From Lachnospiraceae bacterium (GTDB lineage: Bacteria > Bacteroidota > Bacteroidia > Bacteroidales > Muribaculaceae), in the NCBI GenBank assembly GCA_023663655.1, contig JAMPGZ010000001.1, positions 97,671 to 161,670 of the forward strand: 64,000 nucleotides of DNA. Direction: 5' to 3'. Positions 44,385 to 53,283 of this stretch are shown here, in pieces. Position numbers and translations under genes: made by a program. The notes beneath the pieces were generated by a model. The model did not search any database and was not told the DNA's origin. It saw only the letters and a list, made by a program, of their open reading frames with translations. Positions within the stretch are counted from its first letter, which is position 1; each line of letters starts with the position of its first letter.

Positions 44385-44419
44385 ATGCGGAGAGCCTGTG
44401 GGAATCAGGCGCTCCGCAT
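44385..44419 (-). terminator. strong hairpin between the outer membrane protein and lipoprotein genes
   Basis: ATGCGGAGAGCCTG pairs with CAGGCGCTCCGCAT with one mismatch. Only a weak T run follows on the minus strand, so it may act as a partial terminator or as an mRNA 3'-end stabiliser. Confidence 0.55.
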
Positions 44420-44439
44420 TTGCGTATTAATCTGATAGC

Positions 44440-45006
44440 TTAGAAGTTGTATCCAACTGATATTGCGAGGTTGTTGTATTTAGCATTGAGGTCCTCGTGG
44501 CAGTCGGTCAATCCGAATTGGTATTGCAGACCTACGAAGAACTTGCTGAAAGTGTAGCCTGCGCCAACGCCAAGACCCATCTGGAAGCGTTTTCCTTCGA
44601 TACCGCCGTCATCGTAGTCTTTGAAAGCATCGCCGCCTACACCGAAGTCAAGATAGGGACCGAAGTTTACCTGAAGCTGAGAAGCCTCGGCGAAGTTCAG
44701 ACGATAAGATGCATAGATGGGAATTTCGATGAAGTTAGCCGAGAAATCCTTAGCGCCCTTGCCGGTGTAGAAGATACCTGAGTTCACCGAGAAGCTGTTT
44801 ACGATATTCCAATCGGCTGAAACGCCGGCGTGGAAATTGGCTTTTGATTTAGCGTCAACATCATCTCCGCTCATGTCGGCGATGTTAAGACCTGCACGCA
44901 CACCAAGTGTGAATTTCTTTTCGGCAGTCTCTCCGTCCCAGAAAGTCTGGGCTGATACTCCTAACGCACATATTGCAGCAATTGCGGCAATGAATAACTT
45001 TTTCAT
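44440..45006 (-). CDS. small outer membrane beta-barrel protein (PorT/OMP_b-brl-like)
   Basis: This 188-residue protein (ATG at 45006) has a signal peptide (KLFIAAIAAICALGVSAQ) and a small barrel pattern: FTLGVRAGLNIADMSGDD, FHAGVSADWNIVNSFSVNSG, IPIYASYRLNFAEASQLQVN, MGLGVGAGYTFSKFFVGLQ, ending NLAISVGYNF with a terminal Phe. This fits the outer-membrane beta-barrel family widespread in Bacteroidetes. A G10 tract occupies the -33 region of its promoter, so expression could be phase variable. Role is unknown. Confidence 0.8.
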   Translation of the reverse strand: MKKLFIAAIAAICALGVSAQTFWDGETAEKKFTLGVRAGLNIADMSGDDVDAKSKANFHAGVSADWNIVNSFSVNSGIFYTGKGAKDFSANFIEIPIYASYRLNFAEASQLQVNFGPYLDFGVGGDAFKDYDDGGIEGKRFQMGLGVGAGYTFSKFFVGLQYQFGLTDCHEDLNAKYNNLAISVGYNF

Positions 45007-45064
45007 AAAAAACAAGAATTAAATGATTATATAGTAAGATTGGTTTTTTACGAATTTCTTGCCG

Positions 45065-45072
45065 CAAATGTA
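45065..45072 (-). promoter_or_regulatory. -7 box (TACATTTG) of the outer membrane protein gene
   Basis: Exact TAnnTTTG match on the minus strand. The ten-base G tract at 45092-45101 lies exactly 19 bases upstream, where the TTTG element should be. Confidence 0.65.
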
Positions 45073-45091
45073 GGGAAAGTTAGGCAGATTA

Positions 45092-45101
45092 CCCCCCCCC
45101 C
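45092..45101 (-). repeat. homopolymer tract of ten G at the -33 position
   Basis: Reads AT-G10-TAAT on the minus strand and is read as C10 on the plus strand. It can slip during replication. Confidence 0.85.
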
Positions 45102-45139
45102 ATTAGTTAAATATTGTTAATGGAAATGTTAATTGATTA

Positions 45140-46246
45140 TCAGTATGGTGTGTTGTCGAAGTCGAGCAGCAGTTGGCGCCAGTTGGATGAATCTCTTTGC
45201 GGTGCCGGTTGATGGAGGTCATGGGGGTTGGACACCGTAAGTCCCATGAGCCTCACCGGGCGGGAATGGTAGTCGACCCCGGCGATCAGAGTGTCGGCAA
45301 ACGGGCGTATCAGCTCGAATGTGTTGAAGTTGAAGTCTTTTGTTATGCTGCGTGTGATTTGGGAAAAATCATGAAACTTGACTTTCAGGGTCAACGTGGA
45401 GCCGAGAAATTGCTTGCGCGACAGCCTTCCGATCAATTCGTTGGTGAGGTCGGTGAGAGCTTCATCGATCTCCTCGGGTGAAGAAAGGTCGTGGTCGTAG
45501 GTACATTCACATCCTATGGACTTTCTTATGCGCTGTGTCTCTACCGGACGTTCGTCGATGCCTCGCGAGAAGTCATAATATACCTTCCCCACCTTGCCAA
45601 ACTCCCTGATGAGCAGGTCGAGAGGCCAGTTGCGCAGTTCGATGCCGGTGTGTATGCCGAGTGAGTGCATTTTCTGTGCTGTCTTAGGACCCACGCCCCA
45701 GAAATATTCGATGGGGATGCGTGCTATGAAGTCGAGCGCCTGAGAGGGGTGGATGGTGCACAGCCCGTCGGGCTTGCGGTAGTCGGAAGCTATCTTGGCG
45801 AGAAATTTATTATAGGATATTCCTGCCGACGCGATAAGATTAAGCCGCTCTTTTATCTTTGCCTTTATCTCCCGGGCTATGTCGACGCCCAGTTCTATGC
45901 CGGGTTTGTTGACCGTGACATCAAGAAACGCCTCGTCGAGCGATATCGGCTCGATTATGTCGGTGTATTCATGGAATATCTCGTGGATCTGCGCCGACAC
46001 CTCTTTATAATGGCTCATTCTGCCGTTGACGAATATCAGCTCGGGGCAGAGCCTTTTGGCTTTCTGTGACGACATTGCCGATTTCACGCCGAAACGCCGC
46101 GCTTCGTAGCTTGATGCCGCCACCACGCCACGCGCGTCGGCATGGCCCACCGCTACCGGCTTGCCTCGCAATTCGGGATTGTCGCGCTGCTCTACCGAAG
46201 CGTAGAACGCGTCCATGTCGATATGTATGATTTTTCGGAGGGGCAT
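45140..46246 (-). CDS. dinB: DNA polymerase IV (Y-family)
   Basis: This 368-residue translesion polymerase has the family marks: HIDMDAFYASVEQRDNPELR, the catalytic SLDEAFLDVT pair of acidic residues, SYEARRFGVKSAMSS, GISYNKFLAKIASDYRKPDG, and a little-finger domain up to residue 340. The C-terminal QLLLDFDNTPY is short; a beta-clamp motif is plausible there (QLLLDF). A -7 box lies seven bases before the ATG, so the mRNA may be leaderless. No LexA site was seen. Confidence 0.95.
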   Translation of the reverse strand: MPLRKIIHIDMDAFYASVEQRDNPELRGKPVAVGHADARGVVAASSYEARRFGVKSAMSSQKAKRLCPELIFVNGRMSHYKEVSAQIHEIFHEYTDIIEPISLDEAFLDVTVNKPGIELGVDIAREIKAKIKERLNLIASAGISYNKFLAKIASDYRKPDGLCTIHPSQALDFIARIPIEYFWGVGPKTAQKMHSLGIHTGIELRNWPLDLLIREFGKVGKVYYDFSRGIDERPVETQRIRKSIGCECTYDHDLSSPEEIDEALTDLTNELIGRLSRKQFLGSTLTLKVKFHDFSQITRSITKDFNFNTFELIRPFADTLIAGVDYHSRPVRLMGLTVSNPHDLHQPAPQRDSSNWRQLLLDFDNTPY

Positions 46247-46253
46247 ATATGTG

Positions 46254-46261
46254 CAAATTTA
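46254..46261 (-). promoter_or_regulatory. -7 box (TAAATTTG) of dinB
   Basis: Exact TAnnTTTG match on the minus strand, ending seven bases before the ATG. Confidence 0.55.
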
Positions 46262-46367
46262 CGTTTTTTCACCCATGTGGATGGTTGGGAGAGGGCAAAA
46301 ATGCTGTTTTTAAGATTTTTTTGAAAAAGTTTTAATCGGATTATATCCTTATATTAAGGAAAAAACT

Positions 46368-46375
46368 TAAATTTG
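46368..46375 (+). promoter_or_regulatory. -7 box (TAAATTTG) of the pseudouridine synthase gene
   Basis: Exact TAnnTTTG match with a leader of about 185 bases. The rest of the 318-base gap is A/T-rich with no other feature seen. Confidence 0.45.
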
Positions 46376-46564
46376 CGAAAATTATAGGCAGTTGGGGATG
46401 TAATTGTGCCCTTAAATGTATATAATTAGTAGGAAGTGGTAAAACTTGTATTCCTATTCTTAAATTTTTATTTTAAAGAGTCAACAATTTAATTACTTAC
46501 ACTTTTTAATAGTTTATTAACGCCGCGAGGCAGTAACAAAAACAGCACTTTAATTCAGGTAATC

Positions 46565-48124
46565 ATGGACACCAGCGAAGAAAAGAAACCAAGACGTCCC
46601 CGCATCGGGGAAAACCGTATCGCCGCATCATCGGCGGGAGAGGGTTCGTTCAGTAATGCAGAGCGTACAGCTACACCGGGAGATGACGCATCTTCCGACG
46701 CGCCACGCCGGGAGTATTCATCCTATGACCGCCCCTATCAGCCGCGTCCCTACGCGCAGAGAGGCTATAACAATGGCAGATCGGGCTATAATAACCAAGG
46801 CGGCTACAACAACAACCGCCAGCAGGGTGGATATAACCGTTACAACAATAACCAGGGCGGCTATCAACCACGCCAGTATCAGCAGCCGGTAGAGGGCGCT
46901 GAGAACGCATCGGCAGATGCAGCTTCAGGCGACAATGCAACTTCAACCGGATACAACCAGCAAGGCGGTTACAACAACAACCGTCAGGGTGGCTACAATA
47001 ACAACCGATACAATAATAACCGCCAACATAATGGCTATAATAACAATCGTCAGCAGGGCGGTTACAATAATTATCAGCAAGGCGGCTACAATAATAACCG
47101 TCAGCAGGGCGGTTACAACAACAACCGTCAGGGCGGCTACAATAATAACCGTCAGCAAGGCGGCTATAACAACAATCGCCAGGGCGGCTACAATAACAAC
47201 AACCGTCAGCAGGGCGGTTACAACAACAATCGTCAGGGCGGCTACAATAACAACAACCGTCAAGGCGGCTATAACAACAATCGTCAGGGTGGCTACAACA
47301 ACCGTCAGCAGGGCAATCGTCAGCAGCAGGGATTCCAGCGTCCGGGCAAGAGCTTCGTGCCGCGTCCCAAGCGTATCGAGTATGAAATGCCGATACCCGA
47401 TCCTAATGAACAGATCCGCCTCAACAAGTTCATGGCTAATGCCGGAATATGCTCACGCCGTGAAGCTGATGAATTCATCACTCAGGGTCTTGTGAAGGTG
47501 AACGGCGAGGTTGTGACCGAACTCGGAACAAAAATCTCTCACAGCGATGTTGTGGAGTATGATGAAAAGGTGGTGACACTGGAGAGCAAGTGCTACATCC
47601 TGCTCAACAAGCCGAAGGATTGCGTGACTACAAGCGATGACCCCAACGGACGCACCACTGTGATGGACCTTGTGAAGGGCGCTTGCAACGAACGCATCTA
47701 TCCTGTGGGTCGTCTTGACCGCAACACCACCGGTGTGCTTCTCCTTACCAACGACGGCGATCTCGCTTCTAAGCTCACACATCCGAAATATGTGAAGAAA
47801 AAGATCTATCACGTGTGGACTGATAAGGATATCTCAGAAGAGGATATGCAGGCTATCGCCGACGGTATCGAACTTGAGGACGGACCGATCCATGCCGATG
47901 CCATCAGCTATGCTACCGAGACTGACCGCAACCAGGCGGGTATCGAGATCCACTCAGGACGTAACCGTATCGTGCGCCGTATCTTTGAGAGCCTTGGCTA
48001 TCACGTGACCAAGCTCGACCGTGTGTATTTCGCAGGTCTCACCAAGAAGAATCTGCCTCGCGGAAGATGGCGTTATCTCACTCAGGAAGAGGTTAATTTC
48101 CTGAAAATGGGTTCTTTTGAATAA
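46565..48124 (+). CDS. RluB/RsuA family rRNA pseudouridine synthase with a long Gly-Tyr-Asn-Arg-Gln repeat region
   Basis: This 519-residue protein joins a disordered N-terminus to a normal enzyme. Residues 1-66 are charged and low-complexity; residues 67-258 are built of about 18 copies of GGYNNNRQ-type units ([17 protein letters not shown]). From about residue 284 comes an S4 RNA-binding domain ([19 protein letters not shown]) and a RluA/RsuA-type catalytic domain with the catalytic Asp385 in [18 protein letters not shown], and the C-terminal [20 protein letters not shown]. It modifies uridine in large-subunit rRNA. The repeats are encoded by near-identical DNA units, so length may change by recombination. 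asnS lies 17 bases downstream. Family members in Bacteroidetes often have Asn/Gln-rich extensions. Confidence 0.9.
   Translation: MDTSEEKKPRRPRIGENRIAASSAGEGSFSNAERTATPGDDASSDAPRREYSSYDRPYQPRPYAQRGYNNGRSGYNNQGGYNNNRQQGGYNRYNNNQGGYQPRQYQQPVEGAENASADAASGDNATSTGYNQQGGYNNNRQGGYNNNRYNNNRQHNGYNNNRQQGGYNNYQQGGYNNNRQQGGYNNNRQGGYNNNRQQGGYNNNRQGGYNNNNRQQGGYNNNRQGGYNNNNRQGGYNNNRQGGYNNRQQGNRQQQGFQRPGKSFVPRPKRIEYEMPIPDPNEQIRLNKFMANAGICSRREADEFITQGLVKVNGEVVTELGTKISHSDVVEYDEKVVTLESKCYILLNKPKDCVTTSDDPNGRTTVMDLVKGACNERIYPVGRLDRNTTGVLLLTNDGDLASKLTHPKYVKKKIYHVWTDKDISEEDMQAIADGIELEDGPIHADAISYATETDRNQAGIEIHSGRNRIVRRIFESLGYHVTKLDRVYFAGLTKKNLPRGRWRYLTQEEVNFLKMGSFE
46763..47338 (+). repeat. in-frame tandem repeat coding GGYNNNRQ units
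   Basis: DNA units such as GGCGGCTACAATAACAACCG recur about 18 times, in frame, with small length changes (24 or 27 bases). This is coding DNA, not a CRISPR array. Confidence 0.9.
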
Positions 48125-48141
48125 TAAGTAAAACAAAGAGA

Positions 48142-49533
48142 ATGAAACGTACCAAAATAAAAGATTTATTCATCTCTCCCGAGCTTCTCGGTAAGGAAGT
48201 GTGTGTGATGGGCTGGGTGCGCACGCGCCGTGGCAACAAGCACGTGCAGTTTGTGGCATTGAACGACGGTTCTTCCGTCAAGAATGTGCAGATTGTGTTT
48301 GACCTTGAAAAATTCTCGGAAGAGGAGCTTAAGGCTATCACCACCGGTTCCTCATTGAAGGTCGACGGTATCCTTGTGGAGTCGATGGGTAAAGGACAGT
48401 CGGTGGAAGTGCAGGCAAACAAGCTTGAGATCTTCGGCGCCGCCGATCCTAATCTTTATCCTCTTCAGAAGAAGGGGCACACCCTTGAATTCCTCCGTGA
48501 GAAAGCTCACTTGCGTCCCCGCACCAACACTTTCGGGGCTATCCTGCGAGTGCGCAGCGCATTGGCGTTTGCCATCCACAAGTTCTTCCAGGAGAAAGGA
48601 TATTTCTATCTCAACACTCCTCTCATCACCGCGAGTGACTGTGAGGGTGCCGGAGCTATGTTTCAGGTGACTACGCTCGACCTTAACAATCTTCCCCGCC
48701 TTGAGGACGGAAAGGTGGATTTCTCTGCCGACTTCTTCGGCAAGCCTACGGCATTGACCGTGTCGGGTCAGCTTGAAGGCGAGCTCGGAGCCACCGCCCT
48801 TGGTGCTATCTACACATTCGGTCCCACATTCCGTGCCGAGAACTCCAACACTCCGCGCCACTTGTCGGAATTCTGGATGGTTGAGCCTGAGGTGGCTTTC
48901 TTTGACATCACCGACAATATGGACCTCGCTGAGGAATTCATTAAATATTGTATCAGATATGCTCTCGATAATTGTCCAGACGATATCGCTTTCCTTGCCG
49001 AACATTATGATTCGGAACTCGTGGAGCGATTGAAGTTTGTGATCGACAATGAGTTTGTTCGCCTCACTTATACCGAGGGCGTGAAGATTCTTGAGGAATC
49101 AGGACATAAATTTGAATTCCCTGTTTACTGGGGTGCTGACCTTCAGAGCGAGCATGAACGCTTCCTCGTGGAAGAGCATTTCAAGAAACCTGTGATCCTC
49201 ACCGATTATCCCAAGGAGATCAAGGCATTCTACATGAAACTCAATGAAGATGGAAAGACAGTGCGTGCCATGGATGTACTTTTCCCGAAAATCGGAGAGA
49301 TCATCGGCGGCTCGGAGCGTGAGGAGAACTATGAGAAGCTCGAGACACGCATCAATGAGCTGGGCATTCCGATGAAGGATATGTGGTGGTATCTTGACAC
49401 CCGTCGTTTCGGAACCGTGCCTCATGCCGGATTCGGTCTCGGATTTGAGCGTCTTGTGCTGTTTGTGACAGGCATGACCAATATCCGCGACGTGATACCG
49501 TTCCCCCGCACTCCCAACAATGCGGAATTCTAA
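48142..49533 (+). CDS. asnS: asparaginyl-tRNA synthetase
   Basis: This 463-residue class II synthetase attaches asparagine to its tRNA. It has the N-terminal OB-fold anticodon domain ([20 protein letters not shown]), the motif 1/2 region ([47 protein letters not shown]), and motif 3 ([20 protein letters not shown] then DVIPFPR). Family length is matched. It is 17 bases after the pseudouridine synthase gene and ends before a perfect terminator, so both are probably one transcript. Confidence 0.95.
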   Translation: MKRTKIKDLFISPELLGKEVCVMGWVRTRRGNKHVQFVALNDGSSVKNVQIVFDLEKFSEEELKAITTGSSLKVDGILVESMGKGQSVEVQANKLEIFGAADPNLYPLQKKGHTLEFLREKAHLRPRTNTFGAILRVRSALAFAIHKFFQEKGYFYLNTPLITASDCEGAGAMFQVTTLDLNNLPRLEDGKVDFSADFFGKPTALTVSGQLEGELGATALGAIYTFGPTFRAENSNTPRHLSEFWMVEPEVAFFDITDNMDLAEEFIKYCIRYALDNCPDDIAFLAEHYDSELVERLKFVIDNEFVRLTYTEGVKILEESGHKFEFPVYWGADLQSEHERFLVEEHFKKPVILTDYPKEIKAFYMKLNEDGKTVRAMDVLFPKIGEIIGGSEREENYEKLETRINELGIPMKDMWWYLDTRRFGTVPHAGFGLGFERLVLFVTGMTNIRDVIPFPRTPNNAEF

Positions 49534-49542
49534 ATAATCTAT

Positions 49543-49574
49543 AACAAAGGCGGCTCTGCGGTGCCGCCTTTGTT
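49543..49574 (+). terminator. intrinsic terminator of asnS
   Basis: AACAAAGGCGGC pairs with GCCGCCTTTGTT, a 12-base perfect stem around an 8-base loop. Confidence 0.75.
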
Positions 49575-49594
49575 CGTTATTGAACAGAATTAGC

Positions 49595-49689
49595 GAATCC
49601 GTAAGGATTCATCTCTGGGTAGCCGGGCACCGAGCGCAGCGAGATGCCCGGAAAGGTGTGAATGTGATTTTGAATCTGAAAGATTCATC
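49595..49689 (+). repeat. left REP module of the transposase unit
   Basis: GAATCCGTAAGGATTCATC, CTGGGTAGCCGGG, GAGCGCAGCGAGATGCCCGG and GAATCTGAAAGATTCATC, in this order. The right module (50215-50310) is its inverted copy. Confidence 0.8.
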
Positions 49690-49752
49690 GTTATATGATA
49701 TAATCTTTTTTAATTTCATATAAAATAACTACCTTTATCTAAAATCAATTCT

Positions 49753-50199
49753 ATGAGCTTTATTCAACTTAATTATCACATCGTATTCGCAACAAAACGA
49801 CGCGAACCAACTATCGACATTGACAGCGAAAGACGCGTTTATCTCCTGCTGTTTTCGATTATGAAGAAATATGGAGCAACTGTCCATCGAATAGACGGTA
49901 TGCCTGATCATATCCACATTTGCACGGCAATTCCATCAACAATTGCTGTCTCGGATTTCATCAAATATGTTAAACGAGAATCGAGCTTGGCGATTAAACA
50001 ACATTCAATATTGACAAATTGGCGCGGTTGGCAAGAGGGCTCCGGGTGCTTTTCCTATTCTAAAAATGAGGTGGAAAATATCATAAATTACATAAAGAGA
50101 CAGAAAGAACACCACCGCAAAAGAACATTTATCGAGGAATACAGAGCATGGTTGATTGAGAATGGAGTAAGCCCCGATGAACCATATTTCCCGAAATGA
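49753..50199 (+). CDS. REP-associated tyrosine transposase (RAYT; IS200/IS605-like Y1 transposase)
   Basis: This 148-residue protein is a Y1-type HUH transposase. The HUH motif is DHIHI (His53, His55) and the catalytic tyrosine is most likely Tyr113 (NIINYIKRQKEHH). FQLNYHIVFATKRRE-type opening (FIQLNYHIVFATKRREP) is typical for TnpA of the IS200/IS605 group. The gene sits between two inverted REP modules, the classic REPtron layout, in which the transposase acts on single-stranded REP hairpins. It is more A/T-rich than its neighbours. Whether it is active is not known; the frame is intact. Confidence 0.85.
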   Translation: MSFIQLNYHIVFATKRREPTIDIDSERRVYLLLFSIMKKYGATVHRIDGMPDHIHICTAIPSTIAVSDFIKYVKRESSLAIKQHSILTNWRGWQEGSGCFSYSKNEVENIINYIKRQKEHHRKRTFIEEYRAWLIENGVSPDEPYFPK

Positions 50200-50214
50200 A
50201 TTCCGGCTGATAAA

Positions 50215-50310
50215 GATGAATCTTTCAGATTCATTGATTTTTTGATCGCTTTCCGGGGGTGTCGCTGACGCTCCGCCCCCGGCTACCCAGAGATGAATCC
50301 ATTCGGATTC
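50215..50310 (-). repeat. right REP module of the transposase unit (inverted copy)
   Basis: Reads GATGAATCTTTCAGATTC, then CCGGGGGTGTCGCTGACGCT, CCCCCGGCTACCCAGAGATG and GAATCCATTCGGATTC on the plus strand, i.e. the left module inverted. The 174 bases from here to porV show nothing further. Confidence 0.8.
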
Positions 50311-50484
50311 GTTGATTTCCGGGTTTCGCTTAATGTTTTGTGGGCATGAGATAATCGGTGCTCAAAGATGATTCTTTGCAGTGTCAGGCTGTTGTAGATG
50401 TTCAATAAGCCTAATTGGTGGGGGGCGGCGCAATAAATCGCGGAATTTGGGGTTATATACAATATAATTATTGTTTTTCCGACG

Positions 50485-51675
50485 ATGACAATCAAGCATT
50501 ATTACATAGTCTTGGGGCTTGTATTGGCAAGTTTCTCAAGCGTTGCCGCCCAAAATAAGAACGAGTTCAACCCGGTGCAGACCGGTGTGACATCGCTTTC
50601 GATCGCTCCCGATGCCCGAGGCGCGTCGATGGGCGACCTTGGCGCCGCCACCGATCCCGACGTGAATTCGCAGTTTTGGAATCCGTCAAAATACGCATTT
50701 GCCTACAGCGGCGGCGGGGTGTCGCTCAGCTACACTCCGTGGTTGCGCAAAATCGTGAACGACATATTTCTTGCCAATCTTTCGGGTTACTGGAAGCTCG
50801 GTCAGGATGACAATCAGGCGGTGAGCGCGTCGCTCAGGTATTTCTCGCTCGGAGAGGTGAATACGAGCACTGACCTTGGCGGGCAGTCGATAAACCCCTA
50901 CGAGATGTCGATCGACGTGGGATATTCCCGTAAACTTTCCGAGAAATTCTCAATGGGAGTGGTGCTGCGCTACATTTATTCTGCACTTGGATTCTCGCCG
51001 TCCAACTCAGGCGACCAGATGTCGGGCGCATCGGCTTTCTCCGCCGACCTTTCAGGTTACTACACCACTTATCCCATCATAGGCAGAAACGAGTGCCAGT
51101 GGTCATGGGGATGGAACATCTCAAATATCGGTTCAAAGGTGAGCTATAACGATGGCGAGAGCCCCGCTTTCTTGCCAACCAATCTGCGTATAGGCACTAC
51201 CTTCATGTTTCCGGTTGCCGATTACCACAATGTCGCCGTGTCGCTCGACTTGAACAAGCTGTTGGTGCCCACCAAGCCCCGTCAGAGCGACTATGCCGAC
51301 ACCCCCGAGGGGCAGCAGGAATATCTTGATGCCGAGGAGGAGTGGGAAAATATGTCGCCCATCACCGGAATCTTCAAGTCGTTCAGCGATGCTCCCGGCG
51401 GTTTCAAGGAGGAGCTGAGGGAGATCACCTGGTCGCTCGGTGCTGAGTATAGCTATAACCAGCAGTTTTTCCTCCGTGCCGGATATTATTATGAAAATGA
51501 ATTCAAGGGTGGCAGAAAGTATTTCGGTGTCGGCGCGGGTTTCTCGCTCAATGTGTTGCGTCTTGACGCATCCTATATGATGGCGGCGGCTCAGACTTCG
51601 CCGCTCGACCAGACGCTCAGATTCACGCTGTCATTCGACATGGACGGAATCAGGGAAATGTTTGGACGGAGATAA
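50485..51675 (+). CDS. porV: type IX secretion outer membrane protein PorV (LptO)
   Basis: This 396-residue protein has a signal peptide (VLASFSSVAAQ) and a barrel with the PorV start NPVQTGVTSLSIAPDARGAS then MGDLGAATDPDVNSQFWNPS, and an end LRFTLSFDMDGIREMFGRR. PorV shuttles cargo from the translocon to the sortase complex of the T9SS. No other T9SS genes (porU, sov/sprA, porK-N) are in the window; they are usually unlinked. No good TAnnTTTG box is seen within 100 bases upstream. The next genes (ispF) follow 63 bases later. Confidence 0.85.
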   Translation: MTIKHYYIVLGLVLASFSSVAAQNKNEFNPVQTGVTSLSIAPDARGASMGDLGAATDPDVNSQFWNPSKYAFAYSGGGVSLSYTPWLRKIVNDIFLANLSGYWKLGQDDNQAVSASLRYFSLGEVNTSTDLGGQSINPYEMSIDVGYSRKLSEKFSMGVVLRYIYSALGFSPSNSGDQMSGASAFSADLSGYYTTYPIIGRNECQWSWGWNISNIGSKVSYNDGESPAFLPTNLRIGTTFMFPVADYHNVAVSLDLNKLLVPTKPRQSDYADTPEGQQEYLDAEEEWENMSPITGIFKSFSDAPGGFKEELREITWSLGAEYSYNQQFFLRAGYYYENEFKGGRKYFGVGAGFSLNVLRLDASYMMAAAQTSPLDQTLRFTLSFDMDGIREMFGRR

Positions 51676-51738
51676 CTTTTTTGTCTTCGCGGGCGTTTCA
51701 TCACTGTGATATTATAACGCAAGCTCTAAAATCGTATT

Positions 51739-52227
51739 ATGGAAATTTCATCTATAAGAGTCGGCAACGGTTTTGATGTTCACCGGCTTGTTGAGGAACG
51801 CGAGCTGTGGCTCGGAGGAGTAAAGGTGCCTTATCATCTGGGATTGCTTGGACACAGCGATGCCGATGTGGCTCTTCATGCATTGAGCGACGCTCTTCTC
51901 GGTGCCGCTTCTTTGCGCGACATAGGGTATCATTTTCCCGACACCGATCCTCGGTTCAAAGGCGCCGATTCACGCGTGCTCCTGCGGCGTGTGAGGGAGA
52001 TACTTGATGAAAACGGCTACAAGGTGGGAAATGTCGACCTCACAATCATGGCTCAGGCTCCAAAACTTCTTGAACATATCCCCGTGATGAGAGAACGCAT
52101 AGCCGCCGATCTCATGATTGACATCGACGCGGTGTCGGTAAAAGCCACAACGACCGAAAAGCTCGGGTTCACCGGCAGGGGAGAGGGTATCGCTGCTCTT
52201 GCCACCGCATTAATCTATAAACTCTGA
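51739..52227 (+). CDS. ispF: 2-C-methyl-D-erythritol 2,4-cyclodiphosphate synthase
   Basis: This 162-residue enzyme of the MEP isoprenoid pathway cyclises CDP-ME-2-phosphate. [12 protein letters not shown] holds the metal ligands, [20 protein letters not shown] is the active-site motif, then [17 protein letters not shown] at the C-terminus. Length matches the family. The next gene's ATG overlaps its stop (TGATG). Confidence 0.95.
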   Translation: MEISSIRVGNGFDVHRLVEERELWLGGVKVPYHLGLLGHSDADVALHALSDALLGAASLRDIGYHFPDTDPRFKGADSRVLLRRVREILDENGYKVGNVDLTIMAQAPKLLEHIPVMRERIAADLMIDIDAVSVKATTTEKLGFTGRGEGIAALATALIYKL

Positions 52228-53177
52228 TGAGAAAGGGAGCTGTTGCCCTGCTGCCTGTCCTCATAACCGCTTTTTGCGCGAGCGGGCAGGTGCAGCTAAT
52301 AAAATACGGCGACTTTGAAAACTGGGTGACCCGCAATATCAAGGAGTCCAAAATAATAGGCGGCAATCTCAGGCAGGTATATGAGATAGCCCCGACGGCT
52401 GTGATCGACAAAAAGGCTCCTTATCATAACATGGGCGGTTCGCCATGGGCTACCTCCAATGTCTATGCCGACGTGATGGGCGTTGTGAAGACGAGCAACA
52501 CGGTTTACCCCGACAATAATCCCGCCGGCGGCAAATGCTGCAAGATGATGACCGAGATCGAGACAGTCAAAGTGTTGGGGATGCTTGACCTGAAGGTGCT
52601 GGTGTCGGGCTCGATCTATTTAGGGTATAATCTTGAACCTATACGCAACACGAGCAATCCTTATTCCAAGATGGAGATGGGAATCCCTTTCACGCGTCGC
52701 CCAAAGGCGTTGCAATATGACTACCGGGTGTTTGTGCCGGAAGGAACGCAACGCATCCGCGCCACCGGCACTTCGACCCGCACATTGCCGGGCCGCGACT
52801 ATGCCGAGGTCTATATCCTGCTTCAGCGCCGCTGGGAGGATGAGGACGGAAATATCTATGCCAAGCGTGTGGGAACCGGGCGTGAACGCTTCCGCCGCAC
52901 CTCGCCGTGGGTTCAGGGGCATAGGCTCGAGGTGATGTATGGTGACATTTCCAAGCAAGCCGGTTATGCCGACCACATGGGGCTTATACCTGAAAGCCGT
53001 TCCTACTATGCTAAAAACTCCAAAGGGAAGATGGTGCCCGTGAAAGAAGTGGGCTGGGACGACCCCTCGGCGACCCCCACGCATCTGCTTGTGATGGCAT
53101 CGTCAGGATGTGGAGTCGCATACGAAGGCACCCCCGGGATGACGTTGTGGATTGACAATATATCGCTTGTGTATTAA
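52227..53177 (+). CDS. secreted PCMD-like (putative carbohydrate-related) domain protein
   Basis: This 316-residue protein has a signal peptide (LLPVLITAFCASG) and a beta-sandwich pattern fitting the PCMD domain of Bacteroidetes: QLIKYGDFENWVTRNIKES near the N-terminus, GSIYLGYNLEPIRNTSNP, a middle block YDYRVFVPEGTQRIRATGTS, and an end TPGMTLWIDNISLVY. PCMD proteins are often found with SusCD or other surface systems, and their activity is not settled. It overlaps ispF by one base, so it is in the ispF operon. Confidence 0.65.
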   Translation: MRKGAVALLPVLITAFCASGQVQLIKYGDFENWVTRNIKESKIIGGNLRQVYEIAPTAVIDKKAPYHNMGGSPWATSNVYADVMGVVKTSNTVYPDNNPAGGKCCKMMTEIETVKVLGMLDLKVLVSGSIYLGYNLEPIRNTSNPYSKMEMGIPFTRRPKALQYDYRVFVPEGTQRIRATGTSTRTLPGRDYAEVYILLQRRWEDEDGNIYAKRVGTGRERFRRTSPWVQGHRLEVMYGDISKQAGYADHMGLIPESRSYYAKNSKGKMVPVKEVGWDDPSATPTHLLVMASSGCGVAYEGTPGMTLWIDNISLVY

Positions 53178-53192
53178 AATTATAGCTGCAAG

Positions 53193-53225
53193 TTTCGGCT
53201 AAAAGGAAAAAAAACACTATATTTG
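53193..53225 (+). promoter_or_regulatory. secDF promoter: TTTC, 21-base spacer, TATATTTG
   Basis: TTTC at 53193-53196 and TATATTTG at 53218-53225 are 21 bases apart. The leader is about 55 bases. The box overlaps a hairpin TTGCACG/CGTGCAA (53223-53245) at the start of the message. Confidence 0.55.
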
Positions 53226-53283
53226 CACGCTGAAATAACGTGCAATTATATTTAATAACTTAATATCATATCACTAACAACAC

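Noticed and set aside
46943-47263. hydrophobic antisense open frame across the GGYNNNRQ repeat DNA
   Set aside because: It is a by-product of the repeat (Val/Ile/Ala-rich reverse complement); no start context or independent support.
46763-47338. regular repeats that could be taken for a CRISPR array
   Set aside because: Units are in frame, of 24-27 bases without unique spacers, and encode a continuous protein region.
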